Part shown: positions 8,996 through 21,408 of the stretch, piece by piece | How the letters are laid out: each line of letters starts with the position of its first letter | Numbering within the stretch: the stretch's first letter is position 1 | Origin: Valencia hispanica | Lineage: Eukaryota > Chordata > Actinopteri > Cyprinodontiformes > Valenciidae | Direction of reading: 5' to 3' | Length of the DNA stretch: 64,000 nucleotides | Assembly: GCA_963556495.2 (NCBI GenBank) | Contig: OY747713.1 | Coordinates: forward strand, 1,537,321-1,601,320 | Program-made: the position numbers and the translations under genes | Notes under the pieces: model-generated | Told to the model about the DNA's origin: nothing | Database searches by the model: none | What the model saw: only the letters and a program-made list of their open reading frames with translations

Positions 8996-10924
8996 ATGCA
9001 TCTTTGGGGAAATAAGAAGGTGCTGTACGCCACAGGTTTTTGCATGGTGTTATTGGTCAATATTATCTTTTACTGTTGTGGTGAATGGCCCTATAATAGT
9101 TCTACAAATCAAACGCAGGTTGGAGTTCACTCAATTAGACAGAGAAGAAACTTAATGGCTAAACCATCTCCCTCTTCACGGTGCGGCACTTCCGAGGCAC
9201 ATCATGGATTTTCTCAATTTTGTATACCAAAAGGACGATCTGCAGTGATTACTATTCCTTTAAATACATTGGTTTATAAGGGACAACAAGCAAGTAAATA
9301 TAAAACCTACCCCTTGTGGTACATAACAAATGATCAAAAAGATACTAGTTGGTCCACTTTAATTGGTGATCCTTTAGGATATGACTGGAGAAGGTATACC
9401 ACTACCGCTTTTGCAAAACACATGCGTCCCTTGGTTAAATTGGATAAGACTGCAGATAAATTACTTCTTACGGTTAATTTAACTAAGAGTGATCTCCTCC
9501 CCTTAAAATATCTCCAGAAGGGGGAAGGTTGTACTCTCTTTATAATTTGGGTTTATAAAGGGGGAAAAGATGTTCAATTTCCTATTACAATATGTCAAGA
9601 CTCTCTTAATGTTTCCACCTCAGTAAGTCAAAATCAGGCCTCAGCAGCAAGAGGTAGTATAATTAAAGAAGAACCATCTGTGGACGATTACTTTGAAATG
9701 ATGACAGGAGTGGGAGGCTCCACTAATAATTGGTTGCTTATGGTAGAACATGCAGGAAGAGAAGCGAGACAGGACTGTGTTGTGTGCATGGGAGCCCGAC
9801 CTGTTCTCAAGGTGGTCCCTGCACCTTTTGAGCTCAACACAACTTGTCTGGTTTCCCTGCTATCTAGTGAAAATCCAGTAAAAGATTGTAGTAACTGGGA
9901 AAAATTATTCCCTATAGCTGATAACAGAGCTACCCCACCCTTCTTTGATAGTAATGTAGCTCCAAATAATTTTACTTGTTTCAAAAATGGTGAGCCTGGA
10001 CATAAACTAATGGGTTCAGTCAACATTACATATTGTAATTCAATCCAAACTTTCCTTAAATCTTTTCAGGCTCGTGCTGACATCTGGTGGTGGTGTGGAG
10101 GAAAAATTCTCCGCTCCATATTACCTAGTAATTGGACAGGATTGTGTGCACCTGTTACATTAATTATGCCAGTAGCAATATTTACTTATGATCCCACAGG
10201 AGACCAGACTCTTCTCACTTTGAATAATCATGTTAGAAAGAGGGACTTAAGCCACGAAGATGATTCAACTTATATTGATGCCATTGGAGTTCCTAGAGGT
10301 GTTCCAGACGAATATAAATTGGTTAATCAGATCTCAGCAGGATGGGAATCAAGTATTTGTTGGTGGTGTACCCTGAACAAGAACGTGGATAGAATAAACT
10401 ATATACACTATAATGTACAGAAATTAGCTAATAATACTAGAGATGGGTTTGAGGCTGTTCATGAGCAACTTAAAGCCACCTCCTTAATGGCCTTTCAAAA
10501 TAGAATAGCGGTCGACATGATCCTGGCTCAGAACGGTGGCGTCTGTTCCCTCTTTGGTGATCAATGTTGTGTTTTTATCCCTAATAATACTAATGCAGAC
10601 GGTAAATTAACTAGGGCAGTAGAAGGACTCAGAATACTTTCAAATAGGCTAAAAGAACAATCAGGTGTAGATACCTCAATGTGGGACGATTTGTTAAATA
10701 ATATGTTTGGTAAATGGAAGACTCTGGCAATGTCTATAATGGTTTCTTTAGCAGTATTTGTGTCAACTATGGTGTTATGTGGATGTTGTTGTATTCCTTG
10801 TATACGTGCATTGCTCACAAAGTGTATTGAAAAAGCTGTTGGTGATAATATGCAAGGTCAATATCTGTTACTCCCTCACATGGAGCCTGAAGGAGAAGTA
10901 CAATGGAGTGATCAATCTATTTGA
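8996..10924 (+). CDS. env: ERV envelope glycoprotein, intact 642 codons
   Basis: Env mediates receptor binding and membrane fusion. The frame is uninterrupted from ATG 8996 to TGA 10922-10924. It has a hydrophobic leader (about residues 8-29), a furin-type RQRR at 48-51, a surface subunit with many N-X-S/T sites and a CVVC motif (261-264), and a multibasic RKR at 414-416 as a candidate surface/transmembrane boundary. An unusual CWWC follows at 455-458. Next come heptad-rich sequence, a gamma-type CX6CC motif (517-525), a second helical stretch and a membrane span (about 579-600) followed by a cysteine-rich tail. All subunit landmarks of a gamma-type Env are present. It is the only viral gene still open in this copy. 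The upstream AT-rich tract could supply the env splice acceptor. Confidence 0.92.
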   Translation: MHLWGNKKVLYATGFCMVLLVNIIFYCCGEWPYNSSTNQTQVGVHSIRQRRNLMAKPSPSSRCGTSEAHHGFSQFCIPKGRSAVITIPLNTLVYKGQQASKYKTYPLWYITNDQKDTSWSTLIGDPLGYDWRRYTTTAFAKHMRPLVKLDKTADKLLLTVNLTKSDLLPLKYLQKGEGCTLFIIWVYKGGKDVQFPITICQDSLNVSTSVSQNQASAARGSIIKEEPSVDDYFEMMTGVGGSTNNWLLMVEHAGREARQDCVVCMGARPVLKVVPAPFELNTTCLVSLLSSENPVKDCSNWEKLFPIADNRATPPFFDSNVAPNNFTCFKNGEPGHKLMGSVNITYCNSIQTFLKSFQARADIWWWCGGKILRSILPSNWTGLCAPVTLIMPVAIFTYDPTGDQTLLTLNNHVRKRDLSHEDDSTYIDAIGVPRGVPDEYKLVNQISAGWESSICWWCTLNKNVDRINYIHYNVQKLANNTRDGFEAVHEQLKATSLMAFQNRIAVDMILAQNGGVCSLFGDQCCVFIPNNTNADGKLTRAVEGLRILSNRLKEQSGVDTSMWDDLLNNMFGKWKTLAMSIMVSLAVFVSTMVLCGCCCIPCIRALLTKCIEKAVGDNMQGQYLLLPHMEPEGEVQWSDQSI

Positions 10925-10933
10925 AAATAGATT

Positions 10934-10944
10934 GAAAGAGGGAT
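10934..10944 (+). other. Polypurine tract of the ERV
   Basis: GAAAGAGGGAT lies directly before the 3' LTR, where plus-strand DNA synthesis is primed in retroviruses. It follows the env stop by about ten bases, so env ends right at the 3' LTR. Confidence 0.75.
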
Positions 10945-10945
10945 T

Positions 10946-13125
<2,180 letters not shown>

Positions 13126-13130
13126 ATGTA

Positions 13131-13540
13131 TATGTTTATTTAGCTTCCTAAGAAAATATTTAGTTTGTAAACTAAATATATGATCCCAAACAGAACAGAC
13201 AGCTATAGTGTAATTGTGCTTACATTCTTGGTTTCCTGTGGATTTATCTACATTCATTTAGCTTTTTGACCTTCTTAACTAAAGAAATATTTAGCTTCTT
13301 AAATAAAGATATTTAGCCTCTGAACAAAATATTTAATTGGTAGACTAAATATTTAGCTTCCTAACTGAATATTTAGTTTGAAACTGTGATATTTATAAGT
13401 GAATGTATAACATGGAAGCAGATAGAATAGACTTTGAAACAAGAAACTACATTTCTTTCTTTTATGGGCTAAACAACCCAAATGATTGGTGTTAATTTTT
13501 GACTGTGAAACTTTACAAATGACACTCCATAACAGTCAAA
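13131..13540 (+). repeat. Foldback repeat, right part, with host exon scrap
   Basis: ATTTAG-type core sequence starts at 13131 and is interrupted by a 69-bp copy of angpt1 exon 5 boundary sequence (13181-13249). It resumes to about 13378. It is followed by the right arm of the foldback family (GAAACTGTGATATTTATAAG, then TTGACTGTGAAACTTTACAA). The left part of the same copy seems to be at 1643-1767, on the far side of the ERV and Tc1 element C. Confidence 0.65.
13181..13249 (-). repeat. Duplicated angpt1 exon 5 splice-donor segment
   Basis: These 69 bp match 13670-13738 with three substitutions. The matched source spans the last 26 bases of angpt1 exon 5 and the first 42-43 bases of intron 5, read on the minus strand. 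In the copy the exon-intron junction reads AAGAATGTAAGC instead of AAGAAGGTAAGC, so the last exon base of the donor is changed. No acceptor or remaining exon accompanies it, so it is not an extra exon. Confidence 0.9.
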
Positions 13541-13554
13541 CACAAGGGAATGTG

Positions 13555-13668
13555 TATTTGTTTGGAGGTTGGAATGTTTGTATGATTGTGTTGAAAAGAC
13601 TTTTCTTGTACAGTGCCTTGAGATGACATCTGTTGTGAATCAGCGCTGTAGAAACAAACTGAATAGAC
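13555..13668 (+). repeat. Fragment of a dispersed 3'-tail repeat
   Basis: The text GGAATGTTTGTATGATTGTG, then GCCTTGAGATGACATCTGTT and a CAAACTGAATAGA end match the 3' end of the longer repeat at about 39150-40025. The same tail recurs at 14190-14280, 54180-54222 and 59150-59225. It looks like a SINE or LINE 3' end common in fish. Confidence 0.65.
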
Positions 13669-13712
13669 GTGATCCCAAGCAGAACAGACAGCTATAGTGT
13701 AATTGTGCTTAC

Positions 13713-13840
13713 CTTCTTGGTTTCCTGGGGATTTATCTGGATGGTGTAAACGCTGTTTTTATGGAAGCCAGCTTCGTAGAAGTCCGCACAGTCATGAAAC
13801 CTCTTCTCTTCATCCATGGCTCCTGTCTTGTTTGATGCAA
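13713..13840 (-). CDS. angpt1: Angiopoietin-1, coding exon 5
   Basis: Angiopoietin-1 is a secreted ligand of the endothelial TIE2 (TEK) receptor. This 128-nt exon covers the linker and the start of the fibrinogen-like domain. The translation contains EEKRFHDCADFYEAGFHKN and YTIQINPQETKK, which fits the angiopoietin-1 pattern (D-C-A-D, then AGF) better than what I recall of angiopoietin-2 or -4. The acceptor is TTGACAG before 13840 and the donor is AAG|GTAAGC after 13713. The first two bases complete a codon from exon 4, and the exon ends in phase 0. No later fibrinogen exon is visible down to position 1, so intron 5 exceeds 13.7 kb here. A 69-bp copy of the donor lies at 13181-13249. Confidence 0.9.
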
Positions 13841-14109
13841 CTGTCAATGTTCAAGAAATCACTTTAAAGTTGGCCAGCTTCAAATGATTTTTGTTTGTCA
13901 AAAGTCATTTGATTTCTGTGTTCAAAGGAGTTGGGGCTCTCTGCACATATACCCAAAAAGCCACTTGTCATAGATTGCAAATATAAAATAGCCAGTTGAG
14001 GGTTTTTGGTAATCAAAGAAACCTGGTAAGGAAGGTCTACCTCCTACCCTGAGTTACCTGTACCTGATTACAATCTGTGTGGACAGCACAGCTTCTCTAA
14101 AGCAATAGT

Positions 14110-14282
14110 TTTCAAACCTGGTCCTTAGTAACAGATTGTTCTCCGTGTCCTGTTATCAACTTTTTACTTACTTTAACATAGAAAGTTCTCTTACATCAGT
14201 TCTTCAGTTGGAATGTATGGATGATTGAATTGAAACTACTTGTAAAGTGCCTTGAGATGACATAAATTGAATTGAATTGGCC
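14110..14282 (+). repeat. Dispersed repeat fragment (family of 39150-40025)
   Basis: GTGTCCTGTTATCAACTTTT and AACATAGAAAGTTCTCTTAC also occur near 39607-39656, and the end (GCCTTGAGATGACATAAATT, then GAATTGAATTGG) matches that family's 3' tail. The middle of the family is deleted in this copy. Confidence 0.6.
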
Positions 14283-14379
14283 GCCCCCCCTAGTGATTAA
14301 ACCTGAATTCATACTTTTTTTGGTGATCTCAACTCGGACATGATTACACACCACCTGACCTGAAAGTTATCCAGTGATT

Positions 14380-15475
14380 TCATGCATTACATTTACTCCA
14401 GACGAGGCCACGCTTCTTCTCTTTAGGCTTTCTCCTTCATGTGTCGCCACAGCCAATCATCTGTCTCCATTTAGTCCTCTGCCCTCACACCAACTAACTT
14501 CATGTCCTCCATCATCCATAAATCTCCTTTCTGGTCCTCCTCTCTCCAACCTCAGCATCCTTCCACCGATATAACCGTCGTCTCTCCTCTGAACATGTCC
14601 AAACCATCTCAGTCTGACTTTATCTCCTAAACATCTAACATGAGCCGTCCCTCTGATGTCCTCATTCCTGATCCTGTCCATCCTCGTCACTCCCAAAGAG
14701 AATCTCTACGTCTTTATTTCTGCAACCTCCAGTTCTGCTTCCCGTCTTTTCCTCATTGGTTCTGTCTCCAAACCAAACAGCATCCCTGCTCTCACTACCG
14801 TCTTCTACACCTTTCCTTTCATTCTTGCTCAAACCCCTTTTATCACACTTTTCTCCACCCATTCCAACCAACTTCCAGACTCTTCTTCAACTCTTTTCCA
14901 GACTCTCCGTTGCTCTGGACCGTTTAGCCCAAGTACCTTCTTTACTTCTACTCCTTGTAACTTCGCCGTTCCCCTTGTGTGTCTCTCATTTACACACATG
15001 TATTCTGTCTAACCTTCATTCCTCTCTTTGCCAGTGCATACCTCCACCTCTAGCTTTTCCTTTATCTGCATCCTGTTTTCACTGCGGATCACAATGTCAT
15101 CTGCAAACATCATAGTCCATGGAGACTCCCGTCTGATCTCATCTGTCATCCTGTCCATCATCAAAGCAAACAGGATCCCTGATGCAGTCCCACCTCCAGC
15201 GTGAACTCTTCTGTCACTCCTACAGCACACCTCACTGCCGTCTCTCATACATGTCCTGCACCACTCTAACATACTTCTCTGCCACTCCAGACCGTCTCAT
15301 GCAACACCACAGCTCTTCTCTCTGCACCCTGTCATACGCTTTCTCTAAATCTACACAATGCAGCTCCCTCTGACCTTCTCTGTTCTTCTCCATCAGCCTC
15401 CACAAAGCAAAACTTGCATCCATAGTACTCCTTCCTGGCATGAAACAGGCGAGGCCACTCTGATTAACTTTATCC
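14380..15475 (-). pseudogene. LINE reverse transcriptase fragment in intron 4
   Basis: Read on the minus strand, three displaced frames give consecutive parts of a non-LTR retrotransposon RT. From 15441 come MPGRSTMDASFALWRLMEK and VDLEKAYDRVQREELW. From about 15272 comes the segment with the catalytic FADDIVI, near 15100. From 14696 comes a C-terminal part with VRLRWFGHVQRRDD. The frames are broken by indels and the 5' part of the element is missing, as is typical of truncated LINE copies. The GFMPGRST and DLEKAYDRV style is common in RTE-like or related fish LINEs, but I cannot fix the clade. The element lies in angpt1 intron 4, in the same orientation as the gene. Confidence 0.85.
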
Positions 15476-15584
15476 TAATTGACTCCCCTCATATCATTCT
15501 GGGGTGTTTTGTGCAGATATAATTGACCACTGGTTTATCACTTGTGCCAGCTCCAGTACATTCACCACAGTGCAAGCAGCTTAC

Positions 15585-15817
15585 CTGGTTCTTTGGAGCA
15601 GAGGCTGACTAGCTTGTGGAATGTATCCATCATTTCTTTCTGTTGCCTGAGCAGAGTGGTACTGTTTCCTTTGGCCCGATCCAGCTGAGCCTCCAGCTGT
15701 CTGATGACTCCACTCTGCCTCCCCACCAAAGCCTGGAGACTACCCTTCTCCTGTTTTAGGGTCTCCAGCTCTTCACGGTGTTGCATTTCCATCTCTAGCA
15801 TCTTCTGCTCCAGGAGG
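15585..15817 (-). CDS. angpt1: Angiopoietin-1, coding exon 4
   Basis: This 233-nt exon encodes the second half of the angiopoietin coiled coil, which makes the ligand oligomerise. The translation starts SLLEQKMLEMEMQHREELE and contains a leucine/glutamine-rich heptad region (IRQLEAQLDRAKGN), then MDTFHKLVSLCSKEPG. The exon starts after TTTTCACACAG and ends CCAG|GTAAGC. One base completes the serine codon begun in exon 3, and one base is left over, which joins exon 5. The phases of all five exons fit together without a break. Confidence 0.93.
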
Positions 15818-15854
15818 CTGTGTGAAAATCAAGATAAGGAATTATCAAGACTTT

Positions 15855-15980
15855 GGCTTTGGGTATAAGGGTTGTCGTTTGTAAAGTTACACAGTCAAAA
15901 ATTAACACCAATAATTTGTCATAAGAGAAAGAAAATGTTTAATGGAGTTAATTTTTTTAAGTCATATTTTCACCAGGGGC
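15855..15980 (+). repeat. Foldback repeat, left arm (intron 3)
   Basis: GGTTGTCGTTTGTAAAGTTA, CAGTCAAAAATTAACACCAA and AAGTCATATTTTCACC match the left arm of the complete element at 41424-42035. The arm ends near 15977, and the next foldback-like sequence appears at about 17650, so a 1.7-kb insertion may split one copy. Confidence 0.75.
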
Positions 15981-16449
15981 ACAACCACCTACTTTCTGAC
16001 AGGTATGCAGACACATAAAAGCTATATATATATATTATATATATATGTTTACGTTTAGATGTCTTATTGATTGACTTAAAAAATGCAAAGCTTTTATTAC
16101 AGGCTTATTTTATGTTACATATTTCAGCAGGTGATCAGTTTTATCAACAAAGGTTTTTATGGCCTCACTAGTTGAAATATTCCTACCTGATGTCACCACT
16201 GTCTCAATCATAGCTTTAAATAAATTACTCATCTTGATAAGGCACTATATCAATATATTTAATATATTTAAAAACTATACACCTGGTATTAAGTGACTGT
16301 TTCTAAACGTCCTCCTAATATTAGGCCAACCTGTTACCTTCACTTGTGCTTAAGGAATTTTCAAAAATACAGGAGTTAAACTACTAGTTAAACTTTTTCT
16401 TTTTGTATTTCACAGTTTTTTTAAACGGTGGTGGAAAAATCTGAAGGAC

Positions 16450-16695
16450 ATCGGTCATTTTGACAGATTGCAATTTCCACCCCAGACCACTTGGTGTAGA
16501 CGGGCAGACATTTTCAACTTTATGCACAGAGTTTAGGCAACTAATCAATGAAAGAAAAGATTCCCATGAGAGCATCTGAGCATCATCTCAGACCTGGTCA
16601 CCATACCCAATGCATCTCGTTATCCGGGAGCTGAGAGCGCGTTAAAGAGTGACGGAGGCTTTGGGTGTCTGCACCGGACACAGACCGGCGGTGAC
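16450..16695. repeat. Dispersed repeat, second copy at 60605-60800
   Basis: Phrases such as GAGCATCTGAGCATCATCTC, the ACCACTTGGTG/ACCACTTGATG stretch and TCCGGGAGCTGAGAGC/TCCGGGAACTGACAGC align in the same order and orientation at 60605-60800. The copies are diverged. I do not recognise the family. Confidence 0.6.
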
Positions 16696-17649
16696 AGATC
16701 GCTGCAGCTCCAGGGGTATTTCCGCTGAAGCGATCAGAAAAGCTGCCATTCAGAGAGTCTTACCGAATTCTGACCACTTCAATTAGAGAAATGCTCTCTG
16801 AGTTTAAAACTTTCCAGTCTCCAGTGTCTGAAATGATCGCTGATGTAGCCTCCATTAAGCACAGGCGGAGCGCGTTCAGCTCCATGTCGAGTTTTCAGGC
16901 CACAGCAGGTGAAATGTTCATAAGTAGCTTATTTATCCGCTGGATCTGCGATGGCATGATGTGGATTCTCTGTTCAGTTTGTTTGGATTGAATACCGATT
17001 AAAATGAATGAAAATTAAATACTACTGACTATGTCATTATTATAATTCTTTTGATCCCGTGAGTCAAAATGACCAACAACAAAAAATTGTACTGCGAGCG
17101 CTGAACGACATGTAAACAACATTACATTTGACTTTTAAATAACACCCTTATTTTATATCAGTTCGTGATCTTAAAAATCAGATACATTGCAACAGCACTG
17201 TAGTGTTTATCTGAGTGAAGAAATGTGCATAACCCAAGTTCCATCTTTTATTTGTTTTATGATTCACTATCTAGTTTAAAGAAATGATTAGTCTCTGAAA
17301 AACAAAATAGCCACAAACCAGTTCCTTTATTCTTCTTGTCATGATCTGTTATATATTATAAAAACTGATCAGTACGGCTGCAACACAACAGTAACTTGTC
17401 ATTATAGCAGCAGCTTTAGCTAATCTGAATAACAATAAACCTCCTCTTGATGAACTGACATAACTTACCTACTGTCTTTAAACCACGTTGAAAAGCTTTT
17501 TCATCCCTATGAAATCTTTTTCCTTTTCCCTCCTCCATTTTCTGTTGCGTCCCCCCGAGAGCTTTTTTTCTGCCTCTCCATCTGTCGCTAGCGTAGCTCT
17601 AACTGTCATCAGAGTCAAATGATAACAAACACGCTCCAGCGCGTCTTAG

Positions 17650-18112
17650 AAAAACTGATTTTTACCATGTTATTTATTCTTTTAAATTTCACTTTTATTT
17701 CCAAATATTTACTTAGCAAGCTAACTATTCATTTCACATACTAATTATTTAGTTAAGAAACTAATTATTTAGTTCACAAACTAAAAATTTCATTTGGAAG
17801 CAAAATATTCAATTAAGAAGCTAAATGTTTGGTTTGTAATCTTAATATTTAGCTCCAATCTAAACATTTATCTTCTTAACTAAATATTTACTTAAGAAAT
17901 TAAATATTTAATTTGTAAACTGAACATTTTGCTTGTTAACTTAATATTTAGTTTGAAACCGTGACACTTATGAATTAATGTATAACATGGACGCAAATAG
18001 AACGTAGAGAAATGAAATTCAACTTTTTTCTCTTACAACAGGCTAAATAACCCAAATTATTGATATAAATTTTTGACTGTGTAACTTTACAAAAGGCTCC
18101 CCATATTTGGGA
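17650..18112 (+). repeat. Foldback repeat: core and right arm (intron 3)
   Basis: About 240 bp of ATTTAG-type core (for example TTAGTTAAGAAACTAATTAT) are followed by the right arm: GTGACACTTATGAATTAATG, AACCCAAATTATTGATATAA, TTTTTGACTGTGTAACTTTA, and an end at GGCTCCCCATATTTG. The right arm is the inverted complement of the left arm seen at 15855 and 41424. Confidence 0.8.
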
Positions 18113-18119
18113 GACTATT

Positions 18120-18962
18120 GAATGATGGAGGTGTTAAGAATGAGCTGCACTCTACTTCATGTATTACCACACGCTAAAACCTCACTGAGTCATTCGTTTA
18201 GCACCTATCACCTGAAGAACATCTCTAGGATTAAAGGACTGATGTCGCAACAGGACCTAGAAAAACTCATCCATGCGTTTATCTTTAGTCGGATTGATTA
18301 CTGCAACAGCGTCTTCACAGGTCTGCCTAAAAAGTCAATCAGACAGCTGCAGCTGATCCAGAACGCTGCTGCTCGTGTTCCTCACTAGAACCAGGAAAGT
18401 AGAGAACATCACCCCAGTTCTAAAGTCCTTACACTGGCTCCCTGTAGCTCAGAGAATAGACTTCTAAATACTTTTACTAGTTTATAAATCATTACATGGC
18501 TTAGCACCAAAATATGTTGAAGACCTGTTGTCATGGTACCAACCACCAAGACCACTCAGGTCCTCCAACTCTAGCCTACTAAACATCCCTAGACTCAGAA
18601 CTAAACATGGAGAAGCAGCTTTCAGTTTCTATGCTCCCCTTATCTGGAACAGACTTCCTGACGAGTGTAGAGCTGCTGAAACTCTGAACTGCTTTAAATC
18701 GAGACTAAAAACCATCTGTTTAGAATTGCCTTTGAGTAAATGATTGATGTCATATGTATGAAATGTGTTCATGCTCTCTTGCTTTTTTTTATCTTTCTCT
18801 TACTTTATTGTGTTTTTTTATCTTTCTCTTACTTTATTGTGCATCATGTGTAATGTGTGTTTCTTTTATGTGTTTTTCTTTTAAATCACCAAATCATGTA
18901 AAGCACCTTGAATTACCCTGCTGTTGAAAGTTGTGATATACAAATAAATTGCCTTGCCTTGC
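18120..18962 (+). pseudogene. LINE 3' part with RT C-terminus and (TTGCC) tail
   Basis: The translation contains SRIDYCNSVFTGLPKKSIRQ and LQLIQNAAARV, then after a frame change text equivalent to HWLPVAQR, and later PRLRTKHGEAAFSFYAPLIW. This order is the usual C-terminal part of L2/Rex-type LINE reverse transcriptases in fish. Frameshifts near 18390 and a stop near 18468 break it. The 3' end carries AAATAAATTGCCTTGCCTTG, a short tandem tail as expected for this LINE type. It lies in angpt1 intron 3, antisense to the gene. A second copy lies inverted at 61190-61730. Confidence 0.85.
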
Positions 18963-19324
18963 CAATCTTGTTTTTCAACAATCCAGATTTTTTTAAACAC
19001 ACAGAATGACCCTATAGCTTTATTGCAGCTTCCTGTTGTGGCCACACAGAAAGAGTCAGGTTTTGTTTTTGGATCATATTTTTATGTAAATCAGCCTGAT
19101 GTGTGTGAAACATGCTCCTTTTTGCATTACCCACCGTGAGTAAACTGTGGCATAAACTGTGCCAGGCTTTACTTGCAAAGTAATCAACATTTATTGTAAT
19201 GGTCACTGCAGTGTTGGCTTTTCATGGTAGGTTAGGCAGCACCACTAGGGGGCGCCATTTTCCTGTACTGAGAACCTCACAGCATGTTGGTTTTAATACG
19301 GGGCAGATGAGTGCAATATATTAC

Positions 19325-19562
19325 TTATCATGTTTGAAATATTTAATTTGCAAACTAAATATTCATCTGAAAGCTAACTATTTAGCTAATATGCAAATGT
19401 ACTTGCTGATAAGCGGAAGTGGACAACCAAAATATTTAGCTTGGTAAAAATATGACTGAACATGTCATGCTTGAACATGCTTTTTCCTCTTATTACAGGC
19501 TAAAACACCCAAATTATTGCTGTTAATTTTTGACTTTGTAACTTTACAAACGGCTCCTCATA
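19325..19562 (+). repeat. Foldback repeat: core piece and right arm (intron 3)
   Basis: A short core (TTTAATTTGCAAACTAAATA) is followed by a right arm with ATTACAGGCTAAAACACCCA, GCTGTTAATTTTTGACTTTG and CTTTACAAACGGCTCCTCAT. The left arm is missing. Confidence 0.75.
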
Positions 19563-19774
19563 AATCAGATTGGGACAAATGTTTAAAGCTTTGCCCTGGG
19601 AGCAAAATGAATGAATTGAATCCAGACGAAACAATTCATCTGCCTACCCCTCTACTGCTACCGCTAAAAAACTGTTATAAAAAAATTTATCATTCATTTT
19701 TTCTTTTGAATCTTTTCATCCTTGTTTAAATCGTTTTCCTTTGCTCTCCAAACGGTGAGGTCCTCCATATTTAC

Positions 19775-19896
19775 CTGTTCTTGTCATGCAGCTTGCTGAT
19801 CTCAGTGGTCTGGATCATTAGCTGCTTCTCCAGCTTGTTAGTGGAAAGGGAATTTTCCAGGAGCTGGATTTCAAGCCTAGATGTTTGGTTCAGAAC
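19775..19896 (-). CDS. angpt1: Angiopoietin-1, coding exon 3
   Basis: This 122-nt exon encodes coiled-coil sequence: VLNQTSRLEIQLLENSLST, then NKLEKQLMIQTTEISKLHDK. NQTS offers an N-glycosylation site typical of the family. The acceptor is CTACCAGAA-side GTAG before 19896, and the donor is AACAG|GTAAAT after 19775. It begins in phase 0 and ends with two bases of a serine codon completed in exon 4. It is separated from exon 2 by a short intron of 515 bp. Confidence 0.94.
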
Positions 19897-20411
19897 CTAC
19901 CAGAAGGAGAAAATAAACCTTTCTGTGACTTGCAGATATAGATCCATTGGTCCATATAACAAGGATTTAAATAAAAATCAGACTAGTTATTAAGTTTAGG
20001 TTCCTTAAATAAGTGGGGGATAAGAGGGTGGGAATAATATGAACACGCTTCAGAGAAATGTCATTTTTAACCATCTTATTATATTACTATGTCATAATCC
20101 ATCAATCTTTGCTCAGAATTAAATGTTTTGTTTTAATGTATTTCTATAATTTTAAAGTGGAGGTTTGTCAGTGCTTCACAACTTCCTTCGTCCAATTTTC
20201 TTTCCATATATTTAGAGAGTGTATTCTCCAAAAATCAACAGCAAACGTTCAACATTTTGACCAAAGTTCTCATTGGTCTCATCAAAAAGCACAGATGCAC
20301 ATCAAGGAAACAAAAGTCAGACAATGGGTAACACTGATGTTAGTGAAAAATAGGAATAAAGCTGTGACCGTGTGCTGGATGAGTCTAAGCATGATGTTGC
20401 CGTTCTTCTAC

Positions 20412-20567
20412 CTGCGTCTCAACATCAGTCAGCTTGCGTGTTTGCTCAGCAGTCTGAGAGAGAAGGCTGGTTCCCATTTCCAACATGGCCGCCGTGTGGT
20501 TGTGCATGGCGCTCTGCTGCAGGTGAGCCATCTCCATCTTCATACTCTCTCTGATGTAGCTCTCAAT
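20412..20567 (-). CDS. angpt1: Angiopoietin-1, coding exon 2
   Basis: This 156-nt exon (52 codons, phase 0 at both ends) encodes the start of the coiled coil: IESYIRESMKMEMAHLQQSA, then GTSLLSQTAEQTRKLTDVET. The last stretch is one of the best conserved parts of angiopoietins. The acceptor is TTCTGGATGCAG before 20567 and the donor CGCAG|GTAGAA after 20412. NHT within it is a likely N-glycosylation site. Together with exons 1 and 3-5 it makes an open 320-codon N-terminal half. Confidence 0.95.
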
Positions 20568-21049
20568 CTGCATCCAGAAAAAAATCATGTGAGGTCACGT
20601 GACAACCGAAGTTAAAAAGCACCGAATGGACTGGAGAAAAACTGAGATCTGTGCATGATAGGAAATAGAAATATTCTAAAGATTTAGAATCAGGTGAAAA
20701 TACATACATATTGATCATTTAGGGATATTTTCTTTACATTACATGACTAATTAATTTCTAATAATTAATTTCTAATAATATTCATTTTAGTTTAAGTAAT
20801 TCTCCCCAAAATTTTATATAAGATCCACAAAAATCCAATTATTATTTTAGGTTACTACACATTTTCTCTCAGATCCAATAAACAAACGGATACACAAACC
20901 CACCTTTAATCTTTTCAGAATTTATTTTCACTCCAGTTCCACTCCTTTATGAGATTTAAAAATGGTCATGACTGAATTAATGAAGCAGCAGCCAAATGTT
21001 TGCAAAGAAACGGCATTTATCCATCTGCCGCTCCATTCTAGCATCATTA

Positions 21050-21408
21050 AATATAACTAAATATTTAGTTAACAACTAAACATTTGGGTTGTTAACTAAA
21101 TATTTAGTTTGGAGCTAAATGTTTAGGTTGTTAACTAAATATTTAGCTAGGAAGTTAAATATTTAGTTAACAACCTAAACATTTAGGTTGTTAACTAAAT
21201 ATTTAGCTAGGAAGTTAAATATTTAGTTAACAACCTAAACATTTAGCTTGTTAACTAAATATTTAGCTTCCTAGTTAAATATTTATAAATGAATATATAA
21301 CATGTTTTTAGAAAAATTAACCCCCACCTTTTTATTTTATGACAGGACAAACAATCCAAATGATTGCTGTTCACTTTTGACTGTGTAACCTTACAACAAA
21401 TCCCCGTG
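21050..21408 (+). repeat. Foldback repeat with 60-bp tandem core (intron 1)
   Basis: The core consists of nearly perfect 60-bp tandem units (21124-21183 and 21184-21243, with a partial third). Each unit is itself close to an inverted repeat: GTTGTTAACTAAATATTTAG at one side and TAAATATTTAGTTAACAACC at the other. The right arm follows (ATTTATAAATGAATATATAA, GTTCACTTTTGACTGTGTAA) to about 21405. Some core-like sequence begins at 21050. Confidence 0.85.

Noticed and set aside
13181..13249. The exon 5 copy as an alternative or mutually exclusive exon
   Set aside because: Only 26 exonic bases are present, with no acceptor site and no remaining exon.
13181..13738. The 69-bp direct repeats as a transposon target-site duplication
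   Set aside because: They are far longer than any target duplication, and the sequence between them is a composite of two repeat types.
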